A stretch of DNA of 64,000 nt from Pectinophora gossypiella. Its lineage: Eukaryota > Arthropoda > Insecta > Lepidoptera > Gelechiidae. The notes beneath the pieces were generated by a model, which searched no databases, had not been told where the DNA came from, and worked only from the letters and a program-made list of their open reading frames with translations. A program made the translations under genes and the position numbers. The stretch lies in NCBI RefSeq assembly GCF_024362695.1, contig NC_065406.1, forward strand, positions 11,656,001 through 11,720,000, in the 5' to 3' direction. Numbering within the stretch: position 1 is the stretch's first letter; each line of letters starts with the position of its first letter. Positions 1 through 10,900 of this stretch are shown here, piece after piece.

Positions 1-350
1 ACAGATTCATTAAAATATCCTTCAGTGAAATAACAATGGGGGACTTTCCAATCGACGTTACCCAAACACACGATAGATGGCGTTGTTCCCTTTTAACGTG
101 ATAAAATTACCTTTTTCTCATTGCTGGGGTACATCATCAACATCATCATCACCAGCCCATTGACGTCCCCACTGCTGGGGCACGGGCCTTCCCCATGGAT
201 GGGTAGGGTGGGTGGATATGGTGCTGAGGTACATAATTATTCAAAAATGTAATGTAATGGCAGTAGCTATATAAAACTAAACTAAGGTAAACGCACCGCG
301 AACTTATCTAGCTTAAAGTGACCCACAATAATAATGAATAATAATAAAAA
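1..350. other. Intergenic or intronic stretch with SINE remnant
   Basis: No coding signal is seen. Positions 121-215 are the 3' end, in minus orientation, of the tRNA-derived SINE family with a TCATCA tail that recurs at 4061-4351 and elsewhere. Positions 30-115 resemble a short dispersed repeat (GGGACTTTCCA ... ATAGATGGCG) also present near 6808-6880 and 54840-54890. If the lipase continues, this stretch lies within its terminal intron. Confidence 0.5.
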
Positions 351-648
351 ACAGCCTCTGTGGTCTAGTGGTTAGAGCGAGCTCACGATCTGGAGGTCCT
401 GGTTCGATTCCCGATGGGGACATTGTCGAAATCACGTTATGAGACTGTCCTTTGTTTGGTACTTAAGGACTTTGCTGGCTTGAATCACCTGATTGTCCGA
501 AAAAGTAAGTTGAATCCGTGCTTCGGAGGGCACGTTAAGCCGTTGGCCGTAAAAACACCTCCACTGGTGGTTGAGCAGCGTGGTGGAGTTTGCTCTACAC
601 CTCCTCCGGTTGATTGAGGGGAGGTCTGTGTATAGGCTGTTTATGTTA
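351..648 (+). repeat. tRNA-headed SINE, family B
   Basis: The head looks like a tRNA gene: an A-box-like TGGTCTAGTGGTTAGAGCG and a B-box GGTTCGATTCCC spaced as in a tRNA. The body contains TCACCTGATTGTCCGAAAA and the tail TTGATTGAGGGGAGG...GGCTGTTTATGT. Copies recur at 50850-51178, 55270-55485 and 26290-26480, all minus, so this is a dispersed SINE and not a tRNA gene. It lies just downstream of the last visible lipase exon in transcription order. Confidence 0.8.
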
Positions 649-678
649 TGTATAAAAAAAACAATGTATAATAGTTAC

Positions 679-3600
679 ATTTAAAGTCGCCGATCCAGTT
701 AGATTCATACTCCCAATTCTCGCAACCAGGCTGGGTACTGCCGGCGTTTGGATAAAAGTCTGAAGTACCTGAAATATTGCACCCTCATTACCATCGATGA
801 CCATCATATTATTGAACAAAACTAACAGCCCCCCCCCCCCCCCCCCCTTATTCTGAAATGTTCATTCGAACCATCCTCCACTCCGTCCCCAGATGAGGCA
901 ACCTCAAGGTCTTCTTCGATTCAGCTCAAAATCGGTATTCTTAAACGGCGCCTCAACCTTAACTCAAATTTGTTCCAGTAAGGCATGACGTCATAAATTT
1001 CATCACATTTTGTTGATAGTATGATATTCTCGACTCCAGTAAATAAAGTCCTCTAATCGAGGACTAAGTGTCCACTTAAAATACCAGAATGCTCAGCTGA
1101 AACCGAATCGAGTGGACATCTTAGAATACGGGTGTTACTCGTAACGTGCTAAACCTATCTACCTACTTGACAAAAACAGCCCTTAACGTTTAGGTAATCT
1201 ACAACACAATAATGTGCTTACACTAAATGCTAAAACTTTCAAGCGACTTGAAACTCGCTGATGTGAAATTTTCTTTAAGCCCAAGGAAACAATCCTTAGG
1301 TACTTACCGATGCTACCCCGACCTATCATTTTCAGACACACACATGGTACATACGCACGGTAGTAAGGAGCATAGGTATATTATGTTACCTCTGTCGTGT
1401 CGCTTATAAAGTCGTTAACCAACCTGACCAACACTGCTGCTGTCAAAGCTATTTAAGCAGCCAAAGGACCGTACCGTGACATGGCTCACGTACTCTATTT
1501 TGTTTTAATCTGTTTTTCTTTATTTATTTACATAATATAAAAAGCAATAAACGCAGATTACCAATAGGATACGGATATCCAAGTCCAAGCCTTTCGTAAT
1601 ACGCAGCGTTCGTATGTATAACATCAACATAATCTGCGTCATTACGCGACAACCGCTGACTCGTGTCTGTCGTTTTAAAGCACGGTTGCGCTGGGTCCAG
1701 GCCTAAAATGGTTTCACATAGTTTCAATGTTCATCATCACGTTAGGCTTCCTGCGGTCCACTGCTGGACAGAAGCGTTTCTTGTATCTTTACTCATGCAT
1801 CGGCAACCAATGAGCGATCGTCGCCTTTCAGGTATCACGCCGCTAGCCATCCTATGTCAAGCTCGTCACATTTCAATCACCACCAAACGCCTCATGAAGT
1901 AAAGTCGATTCTTCTTCTTTATTGTTGTCCTTTTATCGTCAAAATTTCAAGTGATAGTTAATTTAGTCAGTTCTAACATAGACACGTGTAGTTATGTTGA
2001 CAATATAAGTACCAACCCACCCGTAAGTATTAGCTATTAATTTAAAGCTCTTTGTCAACTCAAAACAAACATGAATCTACAATACTTATGAACGCGACAA
2101 AAAACCTTCCGGTACGCTTAAAAGTGAATAGTATACGAAGCAGACTATACTAACCAGTAATTCTTCCAACCTTGCCTAGATCTCTGGATAGGAAACCACA
2201 GATGTGGGCTCCTAAACTATGTCCGACACAATGCACGCGCTTTATATCGACTGCCACTTCAGTTTTCAGTCTTCTAAAAAGGCTACAATAAAATATCAGG
2301 GGGGTTAAAAAGGCCACATCGAAGCATTGTTTGCATTGCGCACTTATTTTTATATGCGCAAATGTCAAATTGCAATATTGCTTTTTTAGATGAATTGCTT
2401 CAATGTGGCCATTTTAACCCCCCTGCACTCAGTTAATGTAGATTAATTTGACAGTAACGTAGAGGATAGAGTATCTTATACGAAAGATAAACGGAAAATG
2501 TATTGCCTTTAGTACTTATGTATGTTGTAATAACTACTTAAATTTCAACATTCTAATCCCAGCGGTCGAGCTGTGAGGACGTGATGTGCTGGATAGTCAG
2601 TCAGTTTCTCCTTCTATAGGCATAGTACCTATAATATAGATGAGAGAGTTGTTTACCCAGCGACTTCGGTGCCGATATGTCGTAGAAGAGCCGTTGCTTG
2701 CCAGTACTTCCACGTGCTTCCTCCCTTACTCCAATCCACTACTATAACGTTCAAATTTCCCTGGAATCAGAAATAAACAGTCTGACTTCCTAGCGACGAA
2801 CAACAAGAAAAGCTTCTTCTCCTCTCTTATCAGTTGTGAGATCAATGACCGACCTAATTAAACCTGGTGTCAAGGTTACTATTAGTATTAAGGCGTCGGT
2901 AGGTTAATATATCGCGTAGGGAAATTAGTTAATAGAAATCTAATTAATTATCATAACCACCCATGCTAAAAATGCTTCGGTCATCTCCCGGAGCCAAGTC
3001 GCGTTGCCAAAACTCATAAAACCATGAATAAGAATCACAGTTGCTCTTTGCCGTCTGAAATCGATCAGTCTGAACTGTAGCTTCTCCTTTGATTGCACCT
3101 AAACAGCAAAAAGTTTAACATAACAGTTTAGTTCTAACATAGAATAAGGAATTATAAAACGTATAGAACGGCAACTCTCCGCTCCCCACCAGCTGAGCTA
3201 GGTTTACCTCAACCCCCCTCGAACATAGTTTAGACTTGAATCGTATGGTGTCAGAAGTCACACAGACAGATACGCATGTACGATAACGTCAATGTGTGGT
3301 GTCTGTGTAAAACGAGGTTGTTTGTATGAAGTGTCCGAGGTGTGGTTTTAGTTTATCTTTCACGAGAGAGCCTAGCCCACCCAAGTTGCAAACGTATCTA
3401 TTGTGTCTGTTTCGATGTCTCTAAATTGTAGCAATTGTAACCGCATAATTATGACAAACCACTACTTGGCCGGACAAACGGGAGCGCTGAGGGCTCTCAC
3501 CTGGTACAAAATTTAAGACAACAGGCCTAAGGGTGCCCAGTTGCGCAAAACTCGGCTCAGGGCGTCGTCTGAGAGGGTTATATTTAAAAGAATTAATCGA

Positions 3601-5265
3601 CCCTAATGGGCCGATAGCGATAAGCCCCCTCCGGTTGATTGAGGGGAGGCCTGTGCCCAGCAGTGGGACGTATATAGGCAGTTTATGTAAGTACCTATGT
3701 AATGGGCCGATAGCGATAAGCACTGAATGAGGGAAATCATCGACTAGGCCGTCGGGATCGCGGTAATAGAATCAATGAGGTTAACTAATAACATATTATA
3801 CACCAATGAATCGGGTCGTCAGAAGCGTATTACGTCCGTCATGCAAACGTACCGCTTTCGACACTTGATAACGTATTTGTGCGAACCGAGACGCCTAGCA
3901 GGTAGTAAAAGCAGGTGTAGTGCTTTTAAAAGGTACGGGGCCCATGATTGGCCAATGAACATTTTTTGAGGTGACTGTTTAACTGCAGACGCAGTGTAAA
4001 GTAGCAACACGCTTCTGTCCTTTTCACTATTCTAGCTTTCATTTCTAACTTTAATACTATCATCATCACCAGCCCATTAACGTCCCCACTGCTGAGGCAC
4101 GGGCTTTCCCTATGGATGGATAGGGAGATCGGGCCTTAAACCACCATGCGGTGCCAGTGCGGATTGGTGGTTATTAACGACTGCTAATGCAGCCGGTACC
4201 AACGGCTTAACGTGCCTTCCGAAGCACGGAGGAGCTCGAGATGAAAACTTTTTTTTTGTGGTCATCCATCCTATGACCGGCCTTTGCGAAAGTTGCTTAA
4301 CTTCAACAATCGCAGACCGAGCGCGTATACCGCTGCGCCACCGAGCTCCTCAACTTTAATACTATACTTACCTAGTATACCTACTCACAATCTAGTTCGT
4401 CATCTATCAACAGAAATAACCGCTTTAGTCACCTCTACTCCTTTAGGTTGGTCTCGAGAGTAGAATACGTAACTACTTAGTGTTTTGATGGGGGTCTCCA
4501 CTGGTTTCCCGTAGACCCATGTCAGGATCTGATGCAAGAGTTTGGAACCGAGGCAGATTATATCATTGCTGCGTTCATTATTCGTCACCTATTAAGCATA
4601 CATAAGTTAGACGGTAGCGAAAGCCAAAGAAGCCATAACACAGATAAGGTAATGGTTGAGTAGGTACCATAATTATAAGCCACAGTGTCCCCGTCGCACA
4701 GGTTTTATACTTACATAGCCGCAACTAAGCGTAGATAGATACACGCTATCTCCGTATACAGACAGAAACCTATATAAAAAAATCAGAAGTTCTTCTTTTG
4801 CATACTTTTCCAATTTCAGCGTATAAATAAACTGCTCACGAATTTCGGTTTTTTTTTTTTTAATTTTAACGTTACGGTGCTAATTCCTGTAGACACCATC
4901 TAATTTTATTTTAAGTTATACCTGTCATTTTCTTATCCGCCGAAAAGGAAAGGGACGGATGATTGACAGCTGAACTAAGTTAACCCAAAAAGATTCAGCC
5001 AGCCATCTCAGGGGAAACTACATGCAATGTGTGCATAAATACTTATTTTAGATTTATTAAGCATCTAGTCAAAAATAACTTGGCTGAAACATAAAGTTAT
5101 TGTAATGAACATAAAATAGAGATACCTACATACTTGTATATTATAAGTTAATCGTTGGGTTGGTTCTAATTTTCTCATCCTTATTATATTTTCTACATTC
5201 CGAAACTTCTGTAAATCTTCTTCACTTATTGTATCTTCCACTGTGAATTTCATAATCATAATCAA
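679..5265 (-). CDS. Pancreatic-lipase-like triacylglycerol lipase (3' end beyond window)
   Basis: This is a neutral lipase of the alpha/beta-hydrolase lipase family that would hydrolyse ester bonds of lipids. Exons in gene order are 5265-5134, 4588-4433, 3098-2961, 2760-2657, 2273-2155, 1702-1562 and 768-679. All are GT-AG and phases are continuous, giving about 293 codons so far. Visible motifs are FYSRDQP (strand before the oxyanion loop), VILIHGF, VVDWSKGG, the nucleophile elbow GHSLGAH, and GLDPAQP with the catalytic Asp. The last seen exon carries DFYPNAGSTQPGC and stops at a phase-1 donor, where the family would continue into the exon bearing the catalytic His. That exon must lie left of base 1. 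The first two exons are less certain: the assigned start (positions 5265, 5259 or 5253) opens with MIMIMKFTVED and no signal peptide, so a secretory first exon may lie further right. Family membership is sure; the exact paralog is not. Confidence 0.85.
769..1561. other. Lipase intron with poly-C tract
   Basis: This intron separates the lipase exons at 1562-1702 and 679-768. It contains a homopolymer of about 20 C near 829-847, which is a likely slippage or assembly-error site. I see no gene in it. Confidence 0.6.
2297..2425. mobile_element. Short MITE in lipase intron
   Basis: The two ends are inverted repeats of about 30 bp. The left end starts CAGGGGGGTTAAAA and runs to GGCCACAT; the right end is its reverse complement, ending TTTAACCCCCCTG. 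The total is about 129 bp with no coding capacity, so it can fold into a hairpin. It lies only about 24 bp upstream of the acceptor of lipase exon 2155-2273, and so probably covers the branch-point region. Confidence 0.7.
3150..3345. repeat. Unclassified dispersed repeat F
   Basis: The stretch from AACGGCAACTCTCCG through AGATACGCATGTACGATAA to GAAGTGTCCGAGGTGTG recurs at 6345-6560 and, more diverged, at 51955-52110. I could see no tRNA head, terminal inverted repeats or coding sequence, so the class is unknown. Confidence 0.6.
3463..3840 (-). mobile_element. 5'-truncated Jockey-type LINE 3' end, interrupted by a SINE tail
   Basis: This matches the 3' untranslated part of the Jockey-type fragment at 55672-56235 (GGGCGTCGTCTGAGAGG, TTAATCGACCCTAATGGG). 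It also carries a little of the ORF2 end on its right side. A 75-bp piece at 3625-3699 interrupts it and is flanked by a perfect 21-bp direct repeat (3604-3624 and 3700-3720). Confidence 0.75.
3625..3699 (+). repeat. SINE family B tail inserted in LINE remnant
   Basis: Only the terminal part of family B is present (TTGATTGAGGGGAGG to AGTTTATGTAAG). The 21-bp flanks at 3604-3624 and 3700-3720 are identical, and the host LINE sequence becomes continuous when one flank and the insert are removed. This shows insertion of a severely 5'-truncated copy by target-primed reverse transcription. Confidence 0.8.
4061..4351 (-). repeat. tRNA-derived SINE, family A, full-length
   Basis: On the minus strand the head is GAGCTCGGTGGCGCAGCGG (A-box-like) and the tail ends in GGGCTGATGATGATG. 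A perfect 14-bp target-site duplication AACTTTAATACTAT lies at 4047-4060 and 4352-4365. Other copies sit at 44490-44737 and 52436-52732 (minus), and truncated copies at 18102-18195 and 30094-30138 (plus). Confidence 0.85.
4886..4978. repeat. Fragment of a palindromic MITE
   Basis: It matches one arm of the inverted-repeat element at 54951-55253 (AATTCCTGTAGACACCATC ... CTTATCCGCCGAAAAGG). Only one arm is present here. Confidence 0.65.
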
Positions 5266-5623
5266 TTATTTATTTGCAAGAACACAAAGTTAATGATCTT
5301 ATTCAAAGTAATTATGCGATTCAGGTGAAATAGTTTGAGATCACATTCTCGTCAAACAGAGCCGGTAACGTGGGAGAAGATTCCCACGGTTCCAGATGTT
5401 GTTTGGAGCAGCACCTACCACTTTCCTAGTTCTGTGTGCATCAACCTTAACTTAAAATAATGAGCTCTTTTTCTAAACCTTCTTCTATCATGTTGTTTGT
5501 GAGGTGGATTACCAGTTTCATCAAACCCAGTAGTGGTGGTGGTGGTGGTTTTTTTTAACGAAAGGGTAGTAGTATACCTAGACGGAGGAATCTTCAATTT
5601 TGGATGGAATTATGATATGAATC

Positions 5624-5973
5624 AATTTTTTTAACGTGACTTATTGTAGATTTGCCGCAGATGGCATAACTACTTGGCCGAATAAATAGGGCACGCTACG
5701 GGCTCTCACCCGGTACAAAATTTAAGATAACAGGCCTGAGGGTGGGCGCCCAGCTCGGCGCGAACCTCGGCTTAGGGCGTCGTCTGAGGGGATCATATTT
5801 GGAAGAATTAATCGACCCTAGTGGGTCGATAGCGGTAAGCGCCGAATGAGGAAAATCGTCGACCACTCCGGCAGGGTCGGTATCAGGGTCCTCCTGAAGT
5901 GTTTCTTGTCGCGAGCTAATTGGCCGCCTCTATAGCTAGCGTAATCGGGTCGTCGGAATCGTATATAACGTCC
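5624..5973 (-). mobile_element. 5'-truncated Jockey-type LINE 3' end
   Basis: On the minus strand this reads the last codons of a Jockey-type ORF2 (compare 55890-55970), then the 3' untranslated region, then a poly(A) that appears on the plus strand as TTTTTT at 5625-5631. Its sequence AAGAAACACTTCAGG helps to define the element sequence at the boundary of the copy inside IntS4. Confidence 0.75.
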
Positions 5974-6344
5974 TTTAACTCAATACCAATAAGTAGGTAG
6001 GTACATAAGGAAGTAACGAAAATAATCTATCTGACATAACGTAGGCTCATGACTAGATATATCCCAATAGGGTAGACCATCTATCCATCATACGGGAGGT
6101 ACATCTATCGCAAGATGAATTAGGTACCGACACCTCACCGAGCCTTCTGTTATACCTCGTGATAGGTGGTGAGCCATATCGCCGTCTACAATGGTCGAGC
6201 CCATTGTGTTAGTGACAACTGCACATAAGATAAATTTATAACTCATTGGTGGAAGTCCGGTACCGCAGTTCAAACCGGCGCTCCCCGTTTGAGACAACAG
6301 TGTCAACAAAGACAACCGAACCTACCTGTTTAAAGTAAAGCATA

Positions 6345-6560
6345 GAATAAGGAATAAGGATTTGACCTCTATGTACTATGTATAGAACGGCAACTCTCCG
6401 TTCCCCACCAGCGTCTGAGCTAGGGTACCTCACCCCCCCTCAAACATAGTTTAGAATTGCATCGTATGGTGTCCGACGTCACACACACAGATGCGCGTGT
6501 ACGATAATGTCAATGTGTAGTGTATGTGTAAAACGAGGTTGTTTGTATTAAGTGTCCGGG
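6345..6560. repeat. Unclassified dispersed repeat F, second copy
   Basis: It is highly similar to 3150-3345, including CACCAGCGTCTGAGCTAGG and GTACGATAATGTCAATGTG. No coding sequence is seen. Confidence 0.6.
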
Positions 6561-7776
6561 GTGTGACTAAAGTACAAAATAAAATGCTCACATCGAATCC
6601 GTCCTATAGCCAGAGAAAACCACGTAAATAAGTTTAAAAAACATAAACAACTAGTGATTGCTACCATTTTGCAAGTTTAATTAGGTATCTTATTCAATGT
6701 ATCATCCTCGATACAAATATAGCATATCGTTAGATAGTAGATATCATTAAATTGTTGACCCAAAAAGTAAGTACATATTCTGAAAATAAATATTTTAAGT
6801 GTGAATGAGGGACTTTCCAGGCTACGTTCACAAACAATATAGATGGCGCTGTTCAGGTTTAACGTGATAATTACCTATTCTATAACTCTGTGTGAACTAC
6901 AAGGATAATAATAAAGGGTACCAAGAAATATCGAATACGTACTTCTCATAAAGCGTATTCCAATAAAGTCTACAGTTTCTAGATACATACCTGCTAGACC
7001 CTTTGCTATTAGAAATTGACTCTCATAATTATCTTTACTTCACTTTATCAATTTTTTTACCGTTATACCTACCGACAGTGAAATAATAAGTATTTCCGTG
7101 CTAACCAACCATCACCAAATAAAACCAACGCAAAGAGAATAGAAGAAACATCTATCAAATGAAATCTTATCTATCAAACTATCCTCAAAGGAGAACTTGA
7201 TAATAAAATCTAAACTAGCGACTTTAATGAAGAAACAACAAGTATAAATATTCCGGATAAGTATGAATCGAATCTAACATGAAATATTTTATAGATAAGT
7301 TTTTTCTCACCTACGCGTCTAAGATTGCAAATGAATATACACCAAATACACACGAAACGCAGACTGCAAATTTTAAAAATTGGCGCCAGTAAGTTTGGTA
7401 GAATTAGAATACGTTTCCGTTGTATATTTTTCTTTCATTTGCTATTGTTATCTCACTTACTCTTGTGAAATTCTGCAACGGTGTGATCGAAACAACAATA
7501 TTTTGTATCATATGATTGTGTTGCCATTTTATAACTCTGAATAATAAATGACTGAAGTTGTGAGGTGAGAGTGGTATGAAATAACTAATTAATAATCAAA
7601 ACTATTATTATTCAATATTTTTTAATATTCAAATTAGTTTTTATATATTTCCATTATTTTAGTTTACTAAAAAGTTATTTATTACTCAATGAAATAACTC
7701 TTTATAAAAGAAACTTGGCTTTTGGTAGTATTTGAATTTACTTGGTGGGCAATCTTGGTAGAAATATACGCGATCT
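6561..7776. other. Intergenic DNA between lipase and polo
   Basis: AT-rich, with no plausible exon seen on either strand. A short dispersed repeat lies at 6808-6880. TTGGCGCC at about 7380-7387 resembles an E2F half-site, but it is about 600 bp from the polo start codon. Confidence 0.5.
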
Positions 7777-7777
7777 C

Positions 7778-7880
7778 ATTGGTCGTAAAATGAAACCGTT
7801 CAAAATTCATGCAACAGCCCGTACAACAGACAGACAGCTTTCAAAATTCAAAAGTTCACTTCAAACGTTAACCGTTTGAA
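7778..7880 (+). promoter_or_regulatory. Probable cell-cycle promoter elements of polo
   Basis: Within 200 bp of the polo ATG are an inverted CCAAT box (ATTGGT, 7778-7783), a Myb-type AACCGTT followed by a CHR-like core (AACCGTTCAAA, 7794-7804), and a second pair AACCGTTTGAA (7870-7880). The second pair lies in an inverted repeat TTCAAACG...CGTTTGAA (7860-7880). CHR (TTTGAA), CCAAT and Myb sites are known hallmarks of late cell-cycle genes controlled by MuvB/Myb complexes. Their use here is inferred. Confidence 0.5.
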
Positions 7881-7976
7881 ATCTCCTTTGTGGATTTTGT
7901 CAACAATCATCTTCAATTTATTGTTAATTATTAATATTTTACTTGGTTTTAGTTTACATTTATAAGTTAGTTTAAA

Positions 7977-10900
7977 ATGACGTCGATCAAGGAAGACGAG
8001 AAGAAGGAAATCCCTGAATTTATACGTGATCCTCAAACAAATAGCACATATCAAAGGTTAAGATTTTTTGGAAAGGTAAGTGGTATTTTACTATTTTATC
8101 GTTTTTAGTGTATTTATTACATTACTATTACGTTACTGGACTATTTCATTTTATAAATAACAAGAAAATAATGATAAAATCACTGAAAGCATTTGAAATA
8201 ATAGAAAGAACCGTTACAGAAATTCGCGGAATAACCGCTTGTGCTGGCTTGCAATACCGCAGAAAATTTTAGTTTAACTTGTCTCTAACATCATTTACAA
8301 ATCGAAATTATCAAAATTGCATAACTTTGAATTCAAACCGCCATTATATAATTTATTCTTAGATTAATGTAACAGGTGTCTAACGACAACGACGTTACTG
8401 CAAGCATATTATTTTAAATTTTGTGTCATTGTTGTTAAATAACAAGCAAGACACATTTGTTGTCTTATATTTATCATACTCTATTTTGAAAACTCGTCAA
8501 TCATTTATTTACACACAACTCATATACATACATGTGATTTGAGTTTCACAATCAGTAAATGAAGTCATAATTTTACGTTATTAACTTCATTCATACGTTT
8601 TGTAGGGTGGCTTTGCAAAATGCTACGAGATCCAGGACATGTCAAACGACCAGGTGTATGCAGGGAAGATAGTCTCCAAGAAGCTGATGGTGAAATCGAG
8701 TCAGAAGGAGAAGATGGCGCAGGAGATCTCCATACATCGCTCCTTGCAACACAAGCATGTAGTCGGCTTCCACAGCTTCTTCGAAGACTCCCTTAATATC
8801 TATATTATACTTGAACTTTGTAAGAGACGAGTGAGTATTTCTTCCGTATTTTGTTATTCATTCATTTTAATATTTAAATGTATGTTACATTCTGTAACAT
8901 GATGGGCTTTGAAAATGTGCTGGTAAGCTGCCGGTACACCATCACATTTAAGTGTCTGTAAGTTATTACTGATCACCTACAATATAATAAGTCTCTTTTG
9001 CACACAAAAGAAACACATTATATAAACAATTGGCACAACAGGCAGCCTTATGGGTAAAGTAGTTAATTCTTCCAGGTAATTGTCCATGTCCACTTAGAAA
9101 TAGGATTATGGATCAGCTAGTGTTTGTTTACAATTGATACAGCTTAGAACAAAAATACCATGATTTGAGAATAAATAAACAATATACTCTAATACCTGTA
9201 AACCACTCCCACCTGGTTTACAGGTGCCCTTAGGACAGTTCTCTGATAATAATTACAGAATAATTCTTTACATGTATAAACCTATAATTTGTTTGTGGAG
9301 CAGTTTATTGGCCTTGTGAAGGACATTGGCACTTGCAGAACTTGTCTTGCCTCCAAATAAAACTTATGTTAGTTACTCTATTCTTTGAAACATACAATTT
9401 CCTCCACACCCTTTTAAAATGAATTTTCTTTATGAAATAAACATATTTTACTTTTTATTTCTTAAATCTTGATTGCTTAATATATTTTTATTACTGAAAA
9501 AAATAAACATATGTAATATAAACAACACCATATTTTTATATCCCCTGTGGCTCAGATTTCCAGACACAATAGTTAAAGTTAAACTTTTTTTTTCTTTGAA
9601 AGTTATACCATAAGTAATGCCTTAAGACCATATAGGTATATCACACTGCTGGTCACAGGCTCTCCTTCTCTTCTCCTTATTGTATGGGTTGTGAGGTGGA
9701 TTACCAACCTCAACAACCATGCACACACATACATGCTCTCCTAACAAATAAAAAAATAATTATTCTCCAATGCCAGTCCATGATGGAGCTGCACAAGCGG
9801 AGGAAAGCCATCACAGAGCCGGAGACAAGATTCTACATGCACCAGATCCTGCTGGGAGTGCAGTACCTGCACAGCAAGCGCATCATCCACCGTGATCTAA
9901 AACTCGGGAACCTGTTCCTCGATGACGACCTCCACGTCAAAATTGGAGACTTCGGTCTTGCTGCACGGATTGAATATGAAGGTAAAGATAATTGTTATTA
10001 AACTGTTCTTTTTTTTCACAGAGACCAAGGGGCTTTTTTCCATGGGCTTGAATTAGGTCCCTAAACATATATGTATATAAAAAAAAACTGTCTCACAGTT
10101 TGTATTAAGCATTTTTAAATGAAATCTAGTGTTTCATTTTTAAATCCTATGTCTTAAGATCAAAACTAATCACAAAATAACTTCTTCACAAATAAAGTGA
10201 CACTTAGTAGCTGCATGAAAATGTGTTTAGTCAAGTTTGACCCTCTATCTATAACTTCACAGGGGAGAGAAAGCAGACTCTATGTGGCACCCCCAACTAC
10301 ATAGCCCCAGAGATCCTGACCAAGAAGGGGCACTCGTTCGAGGTGGACATCTGGAGTCTGGGCTGCATCATGTACACACTGCTCGTTGGCAAGCCGCCGT
10401 TTGAGACGTCCACGCTCAAAGACACTTACAAGAGGATCAAGCAGTGTGAATACAGGTAACATTCTTAACTTATACATTGAAACTTCAAGCAAAGCTAAAC
10501 TACCGGCGCGCTATGATGGCTGTTACATAATAATGTACAGCAAAGAGTAAAATTAAATAAGAAAAAATCCCTTATCTTTATTTTCTCTTTGTGAGTTTCC
10601 CTAAGCTGTCCCGTCAATATAGTTATAAAATAAACTATTATTACTGTCGAAACTTAATGAGCAGGATTCGACAAATATTAAAACAGCCATCATAGCATTT
10701 AAGTTAGGTACTGCCTAAATAGGCTGGACATTCCAGTTCAATGGTACTACCGAAAATTTCCGCAAGTTGTCTTCTAATGTCTTGAGCCAGTTGTAACCCT
10801 GCGCGAGTAAATGTATCTTTTTAGGGTTGCACACCTCAAAACGAAAAACGGAACCCCTATAGGATCACTTTGTTTTCCGCCCGTCTGTTTTTGTATGAAC

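Noticed and set aside
361..425. tRNA gene-like sequence with A and B boxes
   Set aside because: The same head with the same downstream body recurs at 50850-51178 and 55270-55485, so it is a SINE head; pairing of the acceptor stem is also poor.
829..847. Poly-C tract as a structural signal
   Set aside because: A single homopolymer in an intron with no partner; more likely slippage or a sequencing artefact.
5134..5265. First lipase exon as an independent small gene
   Set aside because: It ends at a good phase-0 donor (CAA|GTATGT) that fits the phase-0 acceptor of the next lipase exon, so joining is the simpler reading, though it remains uncertain.
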